Positions 1 to 5,664 are shown, counted from the stretch's first letter. The stretch: 6,872 nucleotides of DNA from Opitutia bacterium (GCA_003157575.1 PMKA01000173.1:1-6872), one strand, 5' to 3'. Numbers and translations are program-made. The notes: a model not told the origin generated them from the letters alone.

Positions 1-207
1 GTTCCTGAGCAAATGGCTGGCGCCATTTGGGACGAGCAGTGAGACCTGAAAGGTGGTTTCGTAGAGGCGGAGGTTGGAAAAGACACGAGCTGGGACCGGA
101 TTCTGACGATGCAGGCCCGGTTTTTCGGCCGGGGAGAGGCTTGATCGGCGGTTTTGCACCGCGACCGCGAGGTTTTTGAAACGAAGATTCGTCTGAGTAA
201 ATTTCAC
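1..207 (-). CDS. Possible 5' part of a divergent gene, unrecognised
   Basis: A frame on the - strand is open from a GTG at 207-205 to the window edge, 69 codons with no stop. It begins M-K-F-T-Q-T-N-L-R-F-K-N and, near the edge, reads R-V-F-S-N-L-R-L-Y-E-T-T-F-Q-V. I recognise no family. About two thirds of its codons end in G or C, visibly less than in the surrounding genes, and there is no Shine-Dalgarno sequence. It would be divergent from the PadR gene. The alternative is that this stretch is intergenic and that a + strand gene ends just inside the window, with stops at 40-42 or 47-49 depending on frame. The call is weak and is kept mainly to say what the first 200 bases could hold. Confidence 0.2.
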   Translation of the reverse strand, partial: MKFTQTNLRFKNLAVAVQNRRSSLSPAEKPGLHRQNPVPARVFSNLRLYETTFQVSLLVPNGASHLLRN

Positions 208-216
208 TTGACGCCT

Positions 217-245
217 TTGGCAACCCAACTACCTTCGCTAATAAA
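217..245 (+). promoter_or_regulatory. Candidate sigma-70 promoter of the padR-pspC operon
   Basis: TTGGCA at 217-222 (five of six matches to TTGACA) lies 17 bases before AATAAA at 240-245 (four of six matches to TATAAT). This is the AT-richest stretch upstream of the PadR start and would put transcription only about 15-20 bases before the ATG. A competing -35, TTGACG at 208-213, has a poorer -10 partner (TACCTT at 230-235). Position and composition support a promoter here, but the exact boxes are inference. Confidence 0.35.
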
Positions 246-250
246 GGTAG
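229..250. promoter_or_regulatory. Inverted repeat, candidate PadR operator
   Basis: CTACCTT (229-235) and AAGGTAG (244-250) are perfect 7-base inverted arms around an 8-base AT-rich spacer. The repeat overlaps the proposed -10 box and ends 18 bases before the PadR start. PadR dimers often bind inverted repeats in their own promoters, so autorepression of this operon is the natural reading. Shorter GCTA/TAGC words (237-240, 248-251, 254-257) overlap the same region and may belong to the same site. No direct evidence of binding is available. Confidence 0.4.
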
Positions 251-268
251 CTTGCTAAGACAACACCG

Positions 269-604
269 ATGGCCCTCAACGAAAAATTCACCCCGATCCG
301 GAAGGGACTGCTGGAGTTCCTGCTCCTGAAGATCATCGCAGCCGACAAGGTCTATGTCGCGGACATCCTCCGGCAGCTCAAGGGGACGGAATTCGCCACC
401 CAGGAGGGCACGCTGTATCCCCTCCTGAGCAAGATGCGCCGCGAGAAGCTGCTGGACTACGAATGGAAGGAGTCCGACGCCGGGCCCCCGAGGAAATACT
501 ACCGGCTGACGGACCTCGGACGCGGGCGCTTGTATGAGCTTTCCGAATACTGGCAGAAGATCAGCGGCACCGTGAAGAGCCTCGGCCAGCCGCCCGCCCC
601 CTGA
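269..604 (+). CDS. PadR family transcriptional regulator
   Basis: This 111-residue protein is a stand-alone PadR winged helix-turn-helix repressor of the short (PadR-s2 like) type. The N-terminal helix (residues 9-24, rich in Leu) leads into the recognition part with the family signature E-G-T-L-Y-P-L-L-S-K-M (46-56), followed by R-R-E-K-L-L. The wing is G-P-P-R-K-Y-Y-R-L-T-D-L-G-R (72-85), and a C-terminal helix (86-104) would form the dimer interface. The ATG at 269 gives the usual PadR N-terminus. No Shine-Dalgarno sequence precedes it. The PspC-domain gene follows after 21 bases, so the two are very likely co-transcribed. The 7-base inverted repeat just upstream suggests autoregulation. 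The family is certain. The inducer is not evident from the sequence. Confidence 0.93.
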   Translation: MALNEKFTPIRKGLLEFLLLKIIAADKVYVADILRQLKGTEFATQEGTLYPLLSKMRREKLLDYEWKESDAGPPRKYYRLTDLGRGRLYELSEYWQKISGTVKSLGQPPAP

Positions 605-625
605 ACCGTTTACCCATCCGCACCC

Positions 626-1801
626 ATGAACAAGGTCATCGCGATCAATCTCAACGGCAACGCCTACCAGCTCGAGGAGGGCGGTTACGACGCGTTGCGC
701 ACCTACCTCGACGGCGCCTCCCGCCGGCTCGAGGGAAATCCCGACAGGGACGAAATCATCGCCGACATCGAGCAGGCCATCGCCGAGAAATGCCGCGCCG
801 CGCTGGGCGCGTACAAGACGGTCGTGGGTGCGAGGGAGGTCGAACAAATTCTCGAGGAGATGGGCCCGGTTGAGGATCCCTCGGCGGACGCCGGCGCGGT
901 CCCGGGCGCCGCGGCGACGGCGGCAAACGCGGCGCCGGGCGGCGCCCGTCCGGAAGCCGGGGGCGCGGATTCCCATGCGGCGCAGCCGGTCCGGCGCCTC
1001 TACAAGATCCCGGAGGGCTGGGTGAGCCCCGGCGTCTGCAACGGCCTTGCGGTCTATTTCAACATCGACGTCGCGCTTGTCCGCCTCGTCTTCGTGCTGC
1101 TGACCCTGTTCTGGGGCGTGGGGTTCGTGGCCTACCTGGTCCTGATCGTCCTCCTGCCCACGGCGCGGACGCCGGAGGAGAAGTCCGCGGCCCGGGGGCC
1201 GCCCCTCACTGCGCAGGAATTCATACGCCGGGCCAAGGAGGGTTATTACGAGGGGATGAAGACCTTTGGGGAGAAGCACGCCCACCGCGAATGGCGGAGG
1301 AGGTTCCATCACGAGATGCGCTCCTGGCGCCGGTCGTTCCGCAACGAAATGCGGGCGCATGCCTGCGGCTGGCGGCCGGGTGTCCAGCCCGGATTTGGCG
1401 CGTGGTTCGTGCTTCCGTTCGTCTCGCTGCTCCGCACCGTCATCGCGCTGGTCTGGATATTCGCGCTGGTGTCGCTGCTTGCGACCGGCACTGTATACGG
1501 AATACAACTACCGGCAGGGGTCGCGGTCTGGGCGGCGGCGATCGTGCTGTTCATCGCCTACAGTTTCCTGGTCTGGCCGCTCAAGGCGCTGCGCCGCGCC
1601 TGCTACTGGAACGCCGCGGGCGGACCCCTCTGGGCGCCGCCGTTCGTCCACGCCATCGACGTCCTCATCGGCTTTGGCTTCGTCGTCCTGCTCTTCTGGC
1701 TGGCCGTCCATCATCTGCCGCAGATCCACGAGGCCATAGGCAACATTCCGCCCCTGGTCCATCAGGCCGTCGAGGCCGTGAAGACCTGGTGGGCGCGGTA
1801 G
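626..1801 (+). CDS. PspC-domain multi-pass membrane protein
   Basis: This 391-residue protein has three parts. Residues 1-84 resemble the soluble domain that precedes PspC in Bacteroidota and Verrucomicrobiota proteins (I-N-L-N-G-N-A-Y-Q-L-E-E-G-G-Y near the start, then D-E-I-I-A-D-I-E, and E-V-E-Q-I-L-E-E-M-G at 71-80). An Ala/Gly/Pro linker (85-121) follows. The PspC domain spans 123-180, with R-L-Y-K-I-P at 124-129, G-V-C-N-G-L-A-V-Y-F-N at 136-146 and a hydrophobic hairpin at 150-178. A strongly basic, Trp- and His-containing segment (about 200-250) carries an 11-residue tandem repeat. Three more membrane segments follow (about 260-287, 298-317 and 341-363), giving an inner-membrane location. 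PspC domains are linked to envelope stress sensing in the phage-shock response, but no pspA or pspB lies nearby. Pairing with a PadR repressor is a recurring arrangement. The exact role is unknown. There is no Shine-Dalgarno sequence before the ATG. Confidence 0.9.
   Translation: MNKVIAINLNGNAYQLEEGGYDALRTYLDGASRRLEGNPDRDEIIADIEQAIAEKCRAALGAYKTVVGAREVEQILEEMGPVEDPSADAGAVPGAAATAANAAPGGARPEAGGADSHAAQPVRRLYKIPEGWVSPGVCNGLAVYFNIDVALVRLVFVLLTLFWGVGFVAYLVLIVLLPTARTPEEKSAARGPPLTAQEFIRRAKEGYYEGMKTFGEKHAHREWRRRFHHEMRSWRRSFRNEMRAHACGWRPGVQPGFGAWFVLPFVSLLRTVIALVWIFALVSLLATGTVYGIQLPAGVAVWAAAIVLFIAYSFLVWPLKALRRACYWNAAGGPLWAPPFVHAIDVLIGFGFVVLLFWLAVHHLPQIHEAIGNIPPLVHQAVEAVKTWWAR
1292..1357 (+). repeat. Tandem 33-base (11-residue) repeat inside the PspC gene
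   Basis: Residues 223-233 (W-R-R-R-F-H-H-E-M-R-S) and 234-244 (W-R-R-S-F-R-N-E-M-R-A) are two adjacent copies of an 11-residue unit of the form W-R-R-x-F-x-x-E-M-R-x, encoded at 1292-1324 and 1325-1357. The DNA copies have diverged at synonymous positions, so this is an old protein-level duplication. An 11-residue period fits an amphipathic or coiled-coil helix on the cytoplasmic or periplasmic face between membrane segments. The copy number of two is read directly. The structural role is inference. Confidence 0.7.
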
Positions 1802-1817
1802 CCGGCGTCCGGAACCC

Positions 1818-3185
1818 CTACGGCAGCGCCAGCAGGTCGTAGTCGCGCGAGCCGGTGATGGTCACCTCGGCGAACCTGCCGGGAGGAAGGCCGGCGGGCA
1901 CGAAGATCCGGCCGTCGATGTCCGGGGCGTCCGCCTCCCCGCGGGCGACCCCCGGCTTCTCCACGAGAACTTTGATCGTGCGACCGGTCCAGCTGCGTCC
2001 GATCTCCGCGGCAATCTCCTTCTGCAGCGCCATCACCTTGTTCCAGCGCCGTTCCTTCTCCCTTTTTGTGACCTGGCCGGCGAGCTTCGCCGCCTTCGTT
2101 CCCTCCTCCTGCGAGTAGCGGAACACCCCGAGGCGCTCGAAACGCGTCTCCCGGATGAAATCGCATAATTCGTCGACGTCGGCCGCGGTCTCGCCGGGGA
2201 ACCCGACGATGAAGGTTGTGCGCAGTGCGATCCCGGGGATTCCGGCCCGGATGCGTTTGACGAGGTCGCGGATGGCGTTTCCGCCGGTCTCGCGCTGCAT
2301 CGCATCGAGCATCCGGTCGCTGATATGTTGCAGCGGCATGTCGACGTAGCGGGCGACCTTCGGGCAGGCGGCGATCGTGCGGATGAGTTCGTCGCTCCAG
2401 TGCGCGGGATGCGTGTACAACAGGCGCACCCAGAATTCGCCGTCGATGCCCTGCAGCCGGCGGAGGAGGGTGGTGAGCGCCGCGCCCCGCGTGGAATCGA
2501 CGGGCGTGCGCGGATTGGGCCGGCTGTCCCAGGTGTCCATTCCAAAGAAGGTCGTATCCTGGGAGATCAGGTTCAGCTCCCTGACGCCCTCGGCGACGAG
2601 CTGCCGCGCCTCGGCGACGACGCTGTCCACGGTGCGGCTGCGGTGGCGGCCCCGGATCTGCGGAATGACGCAGAACGTGCAGGGGTGATTGCAGCCCTCC
2701 GCGATCTTGACGTAGGCGAAATGGGGCGGGGTGAGGCGGAAGCGCGGCGTGTCAAAATCCGGGATGAAGGTGGACCGGCGCGTCACAAAGTTTTCGGGCG
2801 CCGTCGCGCCCTCCTGCGGCCGTCCGACCAGCCCGTTGATGATGGACGCGACTTGCGTGATCTGGTCGAGGCCGATGAATGCGTCGACCTCCGGCATCGC
2901 GGCGGGCAGCTCCTTTGCGAACCGCTGGGCCATGCATCCGGCGACGATCAGTTTTTGTTCCCGCCGCCGTTTGCGGAGGCCGCCCTGCGCATGCGCCCCC
3001 AAAATATGCGCGATCGACTCCTCCTTTGCAGAGTCGATGAAGCTGCACGTGTTGACGATGACGACGTCGGCGCCGGCCGCATCGGGGACGACCTCCATGC
3101 CCGCCCTGTGCAGGTGTCCGACCATGATCTCGCTGTCGACGAGATTCTTGGCGCAGCCGAGGGAAACAAGACTGACTTTGATCAT
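1818..3185 (-). CDS. rimO: Ribosomal protein uS12 methylthiotransferase RimO
   Basis: RimO is a cytoplasmic radical SAM enzyme that adds a methylthio group to the beta carbon of a conserved aspartate of ribosomal protein uS12, near the decoding centre. The 455-residue product has the UPF0004 domain with three cluster cysteines (C11 in S-L-G-C-A-K-N-L-V-D-S-E, C47 in N-T-C-S-F-I, C84 in A-G-C-M-A-Q-R). The radical SAM motif C-N-H-P-C-T-F-C follows (C165, C169, C172), and a C-terminal TRAM domain lies at about 395-455. F-R-Y-S-Q-E-E-G-T (355-363) and D-A-P-D-I-D-G-R (419-426) are typical of RimO rather than the tRNA enzyme MiaB. Length is normal. The ATG at 3185 gives the standard M-I-K-V-S-L-V-S-L-G start. 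An in-frame GTG at 3233 would add 16 residues but lies inside a terminator hairpin, so it is rejected. No Shine-Dalgarno sequence is visible. The gene ends 16 bases from the convergent PspC gene, with no clear terminator between them. Confidence 0.96.
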   Translation of the reverse strand: MIKVSLVSLGCAKNLVDSEIMVGHLHRAGMEVVPDAAGADVVIVNTCSFIDSAKEESIAHILGAHAQGGLRKRRREQKLIVAGCMAQRFAKELPAAMPEVDAFIGLDQITQVASIINGLVGRPQEGATAPENFVTRRSTFIPDFDTPRFRLTPPHFAYVKIAEGCNHPCTFCVIPQIRGRHRSRTVDSVVAEARQLVAEGVRELNLISQDTTFFGMDTWDSRPNPRTPVDSTRGAALTTLLRRLQGIDGEFWVRLLYTHPAHWSDELIRTIAACPKVARYVDMPLQHISDRMLDAMQRETGGNAIRDLVKRIRAGIPGIALRTTFIVGFPGETAADVDELCDFIRETRFERLGVFRYSQEEGTKAAKLAGQVTKREKERRWNKVMALQKEIAAEIGRSWTGRTIKVLVEKPGVARGEADAPDIDGRIFVPAGLPPGRFAEVTITGSRDYDLLALP

Positions 3186-3259
3186 CGGCGGACACGGTGG
3201 CGCAAGGCGCCGAAAAAAAAGGCCGCGGCGCACGGCCGCGGCCGGAAGTCTTTGGCCAT
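3182..3259 (-). CDS. Possible 25-codon leader ORF of rimO
   Basis: An ATG at 3259-3257 opens a 25-codon frame (M-A-K-D-F-R-P-R-P-C-A-A-A-F-F-F and so on) that reads through the terminator hairpin. It stops with a TGA overlapping the rimO start as ATGA. Its start lies two bases after the stop of the mini-protein gene (TGA-GG-ATG), so both ends have the geometry of translational coupling. A ribosome translating it would melt the hairpin. Against it, this frame is open over a much longer stretch here, so lack of stops is weak evidence. The GAGG just before the ATG is too close to act as a Shine-Dalgarno sequence, and the peptide resembles nothing I know. It is reported as a hypothesis. Confidence 0.25.
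   Translation of the reverse strand: MAKDFRPRPCAAAFFFGALRHRVRR
3213..3243 (-). terminator. Strong intrinsic terminator after the mini-protein gene
   Basis: Read on the - strand, GGCCGCGGC (3243-3235) and GCCGCGGCC (3229-3221) form a perfect 9-bp all-GC stem with a 5-base loop, directly followed by eight T (3220-3213). This is a textbook Rho-independent terminator. It lies 18 bases after the mini-protein stop and ends about 27 bases before the rimO start, so it sits in the rimO leader. It should end most transcripts coming from the methyltransferase/mini-protein genes. rimO then needs read-through or a promoter overlapping the end of the mini-protein gene, and I could not identify such a promoter. 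Confidence 0.88.
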
Positions 3260-3261
3260 CC

Positions 3262-3372
3262 TCAGGCCTTGGCGGTCTTGGCCGCCCTGGTCTGCTTGGC
3301 TTGCTGCTTCCGCCGTTTGAGAAGGGCGAGGCGACGCTGACGTTTGATAACCTTGTTGGTTTGTTGGCTCAT
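3262..3372 (-). CDS. 36-residue highly basic protein, function unknown
   Basis: An ATG at 3372-3370 opens a 36-codon frame ending in TGA at 3264-3262. The product has 13 Lys/Arg, no acidic residue, six Gln and no Cys or aromatic residue. It begins M-S-Q-Q-T-N-K-V-I-K-R-Q-R-R-L-A-L-L-K-R and ends in an Ala/Lys/Thr tail, so a single amphipathic RNA-binding helix is likely. It lies 27 bases after the Rsm22-family gene and 18 bases before a strong terminator, exactly where a last gene of that operon should end, which supports it being real. Tiny basic proteins of this style occur as hypothetical proteins in Verrucomicrobiota as far as I recall, but I cannot name a family. Its neighbours suggest a ribosome-associated role. 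There is no Shine-Dalgarno sequence; instead the leader is pyrimidine-rich. Confidence 0.72.
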   Translation of the reverse strand: MSQQTNKVIKRQRRLALLKRRKQQAKQTRAAKTAKA

Positions 3373-3386
3373 GGATTGAAAGGGAG

Positions 3387-3395
3387 AGGAGGTGA
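3387..3395 (-). other. Anti-Shine-Dalgarno-like element in the mini-protein leader
   Basis: Fifteen to 23 bases before the mini-protein ATG, the - strand reads TCACCTCCT, the same nine bases as the conserved 3' tail of bacterial 16S rRNA. A ribosome-binding site would be the complement of this, so it cannot recruit the 16S tail. It could pair with a Shine-Dalgarno sequence elsewhere or simply be part of a pyrimidine-rich leader. The match is read directly. Any function is speculative. Confidence 0.25.
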
Positions 3396-3399
3396 AGTT

Positions 3400-4449
3400 T
3401 CAAATCCCGCCGCCGGGAGTCAAGCGCGACAACAGCTCTCCGCCGACGATTCTCTCCCCGGCGAGCGTCCAGCGGCAGACCAGGGCGCCTTCCGGCCGGC
3501 CAAACTGTTTGAAAAGCCCGGGCGAATCGCGCTTTTGCAGCATGCGTTCGCTCACCCCGCCGGCTTCGCAGCTCAGCACCTTCGCAAAGCCCTTGTAGCA
3601 GCGCGGCTCGCCGATCACCCGCGCGAAACCGGCCGCCGTGTCTTCCGGCTCCGCCTTCCGTCGCCGTTCCATCGCGAGGAAACTGTAGGGCAGGCTTCGC
3701 AGGTCGATGCCCGCCCGCCGGCCGAACTTCACCCAGTCCGAATCGGCGAAGATGCCGGGCTGCGGCGGTGCGAAATGATGGCACCAATGCCGGGCGTTGT
3801 CGGGCGCCAGCAGACCGCAGGCTCCCTGATGCGTGCACGGCGCGACCGCGCGGAAACGGTCCCGGAGCTGTTCGCGGAGCTCGATGAGCGCGCGGCTGAC
3901 CTCCTGAGTTCCCGGCTCGACCCAGACGATCGCCTCGGCGCGCGAGGCGAGTCCGCGCAACGCCAGCAGCTCACCGGCGGGAAGTTCGTTCAAAACATGA
4001 CTGATCACCAGGATTCCGACAGGCGCATCGCCGGCGAGGAACCCCGGTGTGAGATGCTCCACCGCCACGCCCGGAAACGATTTCCGCGCGGACTGTTCGG
4101 CGAAATCGGCGGCGAGAGCCGAATGGTCCCACAGCCGCAGGACCGCCACATGGTCGGCGCCCAGCCAGCGGATCATGCGCCGGCCGGCAATTCCGCTGCC
4201 GCATCCCCAATCCAGAAGGGCAAACTTCCCGTCCCTCGCGGGGGCTGCCGCGGACGGAGGACGCCAGCCCCGCTGATCCAGTTCGCGGAGCACGGCATCC
4301 CATTTCCACCCGATGCGTTCGCCGTAGGTCAGGTCATAATTCGCAAGGTCGGCCGACGACGTCCAGTAGGCGCCCTTTGCGGCTTCTCCGGAAATGAACA
4401 GACCTCGCAGCCGGTCGAGGACATTCCAGTCGATCTCGGCCCAGGTCAT
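3400..4449 (-). CDS. Rsm22-family small-subunit ribosome assembly methyltransferase-like protein
   Basis: This 349-residue protein belongs to the Rsm22 / METTL17 family, which acts in maturation of the small ribosomal subunit, best known from mitochondria. It has a class I methyltransferase fold with the SAM-binding loop L-L-D-W-G-C-G-S-G-I-A-G (78-89), then S-H-V-L-N-E-L-P (150-157) and W-V-E-P-G-T-Q-E-V-S-R (176-186). The cysteine-rich part has C205, C211 and C223 (W-C-H-H-F), then L-P-Y-S-F-L (253-258) and C284 (E-P-R-C-Y-K-G). These four cysteines match the pattern that holds an iron-sulfur cluster in METTL17, so a 4Fe-4S cluster is expected. Whether the bacterial proteins methylate rRNA or act only as assembly factors is not settled by the sequence. 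The ATG overlaps the stop of the upstream methyltransferase as TGATG, so translation is probably coupled. The mini-protein gene follows after 27 bases. Confidence 0.88.
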   Translation of the reverse strand: MTWAEIDWNVLDRLRGLFISGEAAKGAYWTSSADLANYDLTYGERIGWKWDAVLRELDQRGWRPPSAAAPARDGKFALLDWGCGSGIAGRRMIRWLGADHVAVLRLWDHSALAADFAEQSARKSFPGVAVEHLTPGFLAGDAPVGILVISHVLNELPAGELLALRGLASRAEAIVWVEPGTQEVSRALIELREQLRDRFRAVAPCTHQGACGLLAPDNARHWCHHFAPPQPGIFADSDWVKFGRRAGIDLRSLPYSFLAMERRRKAEPEDTAAGFARVIGEPRCYKGFAKVLSCEAGGVSERMLQKRDSPGLFKQFGRPEGALVCRWTLAGERIVGGELLSRLTPGGGI

Positions 4450-5627
4450 CAGGTGAGCGGAAAATCAAGAAGCCGCGCGAGATGCTGGCTGCGGATACCG
4501 TAGAACCCGGCGAAATCCCGGGCGCGTGAGGCCGCGGCCTCGCGGTTGTCCGCCTGGGGGCGCCGCACTGCCGCGATCATGAGGTTCTTCGCAGTGTGTT
4601 CGGTGGAAATGAACTCAAAAACCCGGGTGTCATAGCCGGCCCATTCGAGCAGGAGCCCGCGCAGGGCGTCGGTGACAAACTCCGCCTGGCGTTCGTGAAA
4701 GATGCCGTGGCGCAGCGCGGGCGCCAGGACGGCCGGGGCCACAAGGTGCGGACTGATCTCCTTGTGACAGCAGGGCGCGACCACGATGAGGGCGGCGTTG
4801 GCCTTGATCCCTCGGGCGATCGCGTCGTCGGTGGCCGTGTCGCAGGCGTGCAGGGCGATGAGAACATCAAGCGGATCGACGACCGCGTCGGCGATCGCGC
4901 CGGCGGAGAACTCGAGCCCGGCGCACTCGCAATTGCGGGCGGTGGCGTTGCAGTCATCCACGAGTTCCTGGCGAAGTTCGATGCCGCAGACGTGCACCGG
5001 CGTCTTTGCCGACTCATGGAGGTGCTGCCACGCAGCGAAGGTGAGATAGCCTTTCCCGCATCCCATGTCCGCAACCTCGACGGGCCGGTCCGCCGGGAGC
5101 GGCGCCTCCCGCACAAGGGGGGCGAGCAGTTCGACGAAGCGGTTGATCTGTTTGAATTTCGCGGCCATCCCTTCGCGGACCATTCCGTTCGACGTGGTCA
5201 CGCCAAGGCACTGAAGCCACGTTGCACCGGGGACGATGTAACGCGCCTTCTGACGGTCGTGCCTGTCGGAGGGCGGGGCGGAAGCCTCGTGGGCGACGAT
5301 CTTCAGCCATGCCTGCCCGCCGGGCGGAAATTCGAGCTGGGCATCCTTCGTGGTGGTGAAAAGGTTTGCCGTGCCGAAGTCGGCCCCGATCAGACGTTCG
5401 ACCTGGTTCAGGCCCTTGCCGGGCGGGAAGTTTTTGGTGATGTCCCGCGTTTCGTGATGCCAGACGAAGGTCCAGCGCGGCCCTGCGTGGATCATCACCG
5501 GGCGCACGTAGAGGTTGCGCAGAGTGGCGTCGGAGCCAAGGTACCGGCCCAGCGTGAGCTTGACGAAGGCGCCGCGGCCGGCGCTGTCGCGCAGCAGATC
5601 GAGAAAATCCTGACGGGCAGATCCCAT
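4449..5627 (-). CDS. Class I SAM-dependent methyltransferase (Methyltransf_32-like), substrate unknown
   Basis: The 392-residue product has an N-terminal domain of about 140 residues (W-H-H-E-T-R-D-I-T-K-N-F at 56-67, A-D-F-G-T-A-N-L-F at 82-90) and then a Rossmann-fold methyltransferase. Visible motifs are K-F-K-Q-I-N-R-F-V-E-L-L (157-168), the SAM loop V-A-D-M-G-C-G-K-G-Y-L (185-195), an acidic end of strand 2 (G-I-E-L, 215-218), H-A-C-D-T-A-T-D-D-A-I (260-270) and A-P-C-C-H-K-E (284-290). The His-Ala-Cys and Cys-Cys-His signatures resemble those of the METTL25 and Trm13-type enzymes, suggesting an RNA or protein substrate, but I cannot name it. The gene is first of the operon, after a terminator, and overlaps the Rsm22-family gene by one base. 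That overlap points to related work in ribosome or RNA maturation. There is no Shine-Dalgarno sequence before the ATG and no clear promoter in the 37 bases upstream. Confidence 0.82.
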   Translation of the reverse strand: MGSARQDFLDLLRDSAGRGAFVKLTLGRYLGSDATLRNLYVRPVMIHAGPRWTFVWHHETRDITKNFPPGKGLNQVERLIGADFGTANLFTTTKDAQLEFPPGGQAWLKIVAHEASAPPSDRHDRQKARYIVPGATWLQCLGVTTSNGMVREGMAAKFKQINRFVELLAPLVREAPLPADRPVEVADMGCGKGYLTFAAWQHLHESAKTPVHVCGIELRQELVDDCNATARNCECAGLEFSAGAIADAVVDPLDVLIALHACDTATDDAIARGIKANAALIVVAPCCHKEISPHLVAPAVLAPALRHGIFHERQAEFVTDALRGLLLEWAGYDTRVFEFISTEHTAKNLMIAAVRRPQADNREAAASRARDFAGFYGIRSQHLARLLDFPLT

Positions 5628-5664
5628 CGCTGAGAGCGAGAGGCACCGGGGCTGCGCACGCGAG

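Noticed and set aside
148..177. Possible + strand terminator (GCGGT ... ACCGC then T5)
   Set aside because: The stem is only five pairs, two alternative partners exist (158-162 and 164-168), and the T stretch is displaced from the stem. It cannot be told from chance in GC-rich DNA.
1818..3185. MiaB (tRNA methylthiotransferase) identity
   Set aside because: The D-A-P-D-I-D-G-R motif in the TRAM region, the F-R-Y-S-Q-E-E-G-T segment and the S-L-G-C-A-K-N-L-V-D-S-E N-terminus are RimO-type.
3186..3233. Upstream GTG start for rimO adding 16 residues
   Set aside because: The GTG falls inside the terminator hairpin loop, and the extension (R-R-G-L-F-F-R-R) is the translation of the T stretch. The ATG at 3185 gives the standard RimO N-terminus.
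2325..3320. 331-codon open frame on the + strand
   Set aside because: It is antisense to rimO, which is unmistakable from its six cluster cysteines, and no family features are seen in this frame.
2731..4503. 590-codon open frame on the + strand
   Set aside because: It is antisense to rimO, the mini-protein gene and the Rsm22-family gene, all of which have clear family motifs. The translation is rich in Arg/Pro/Ala without domain pattern, as expected for an antisense frame in GC-rich DNA.
4596..5633. 345-codon open frame on the + strand
   Set aside because: It is the antisense frame of the 392-residue methyltransferase, whose SAM and Cys-Cys-His motifs are on the other strand.
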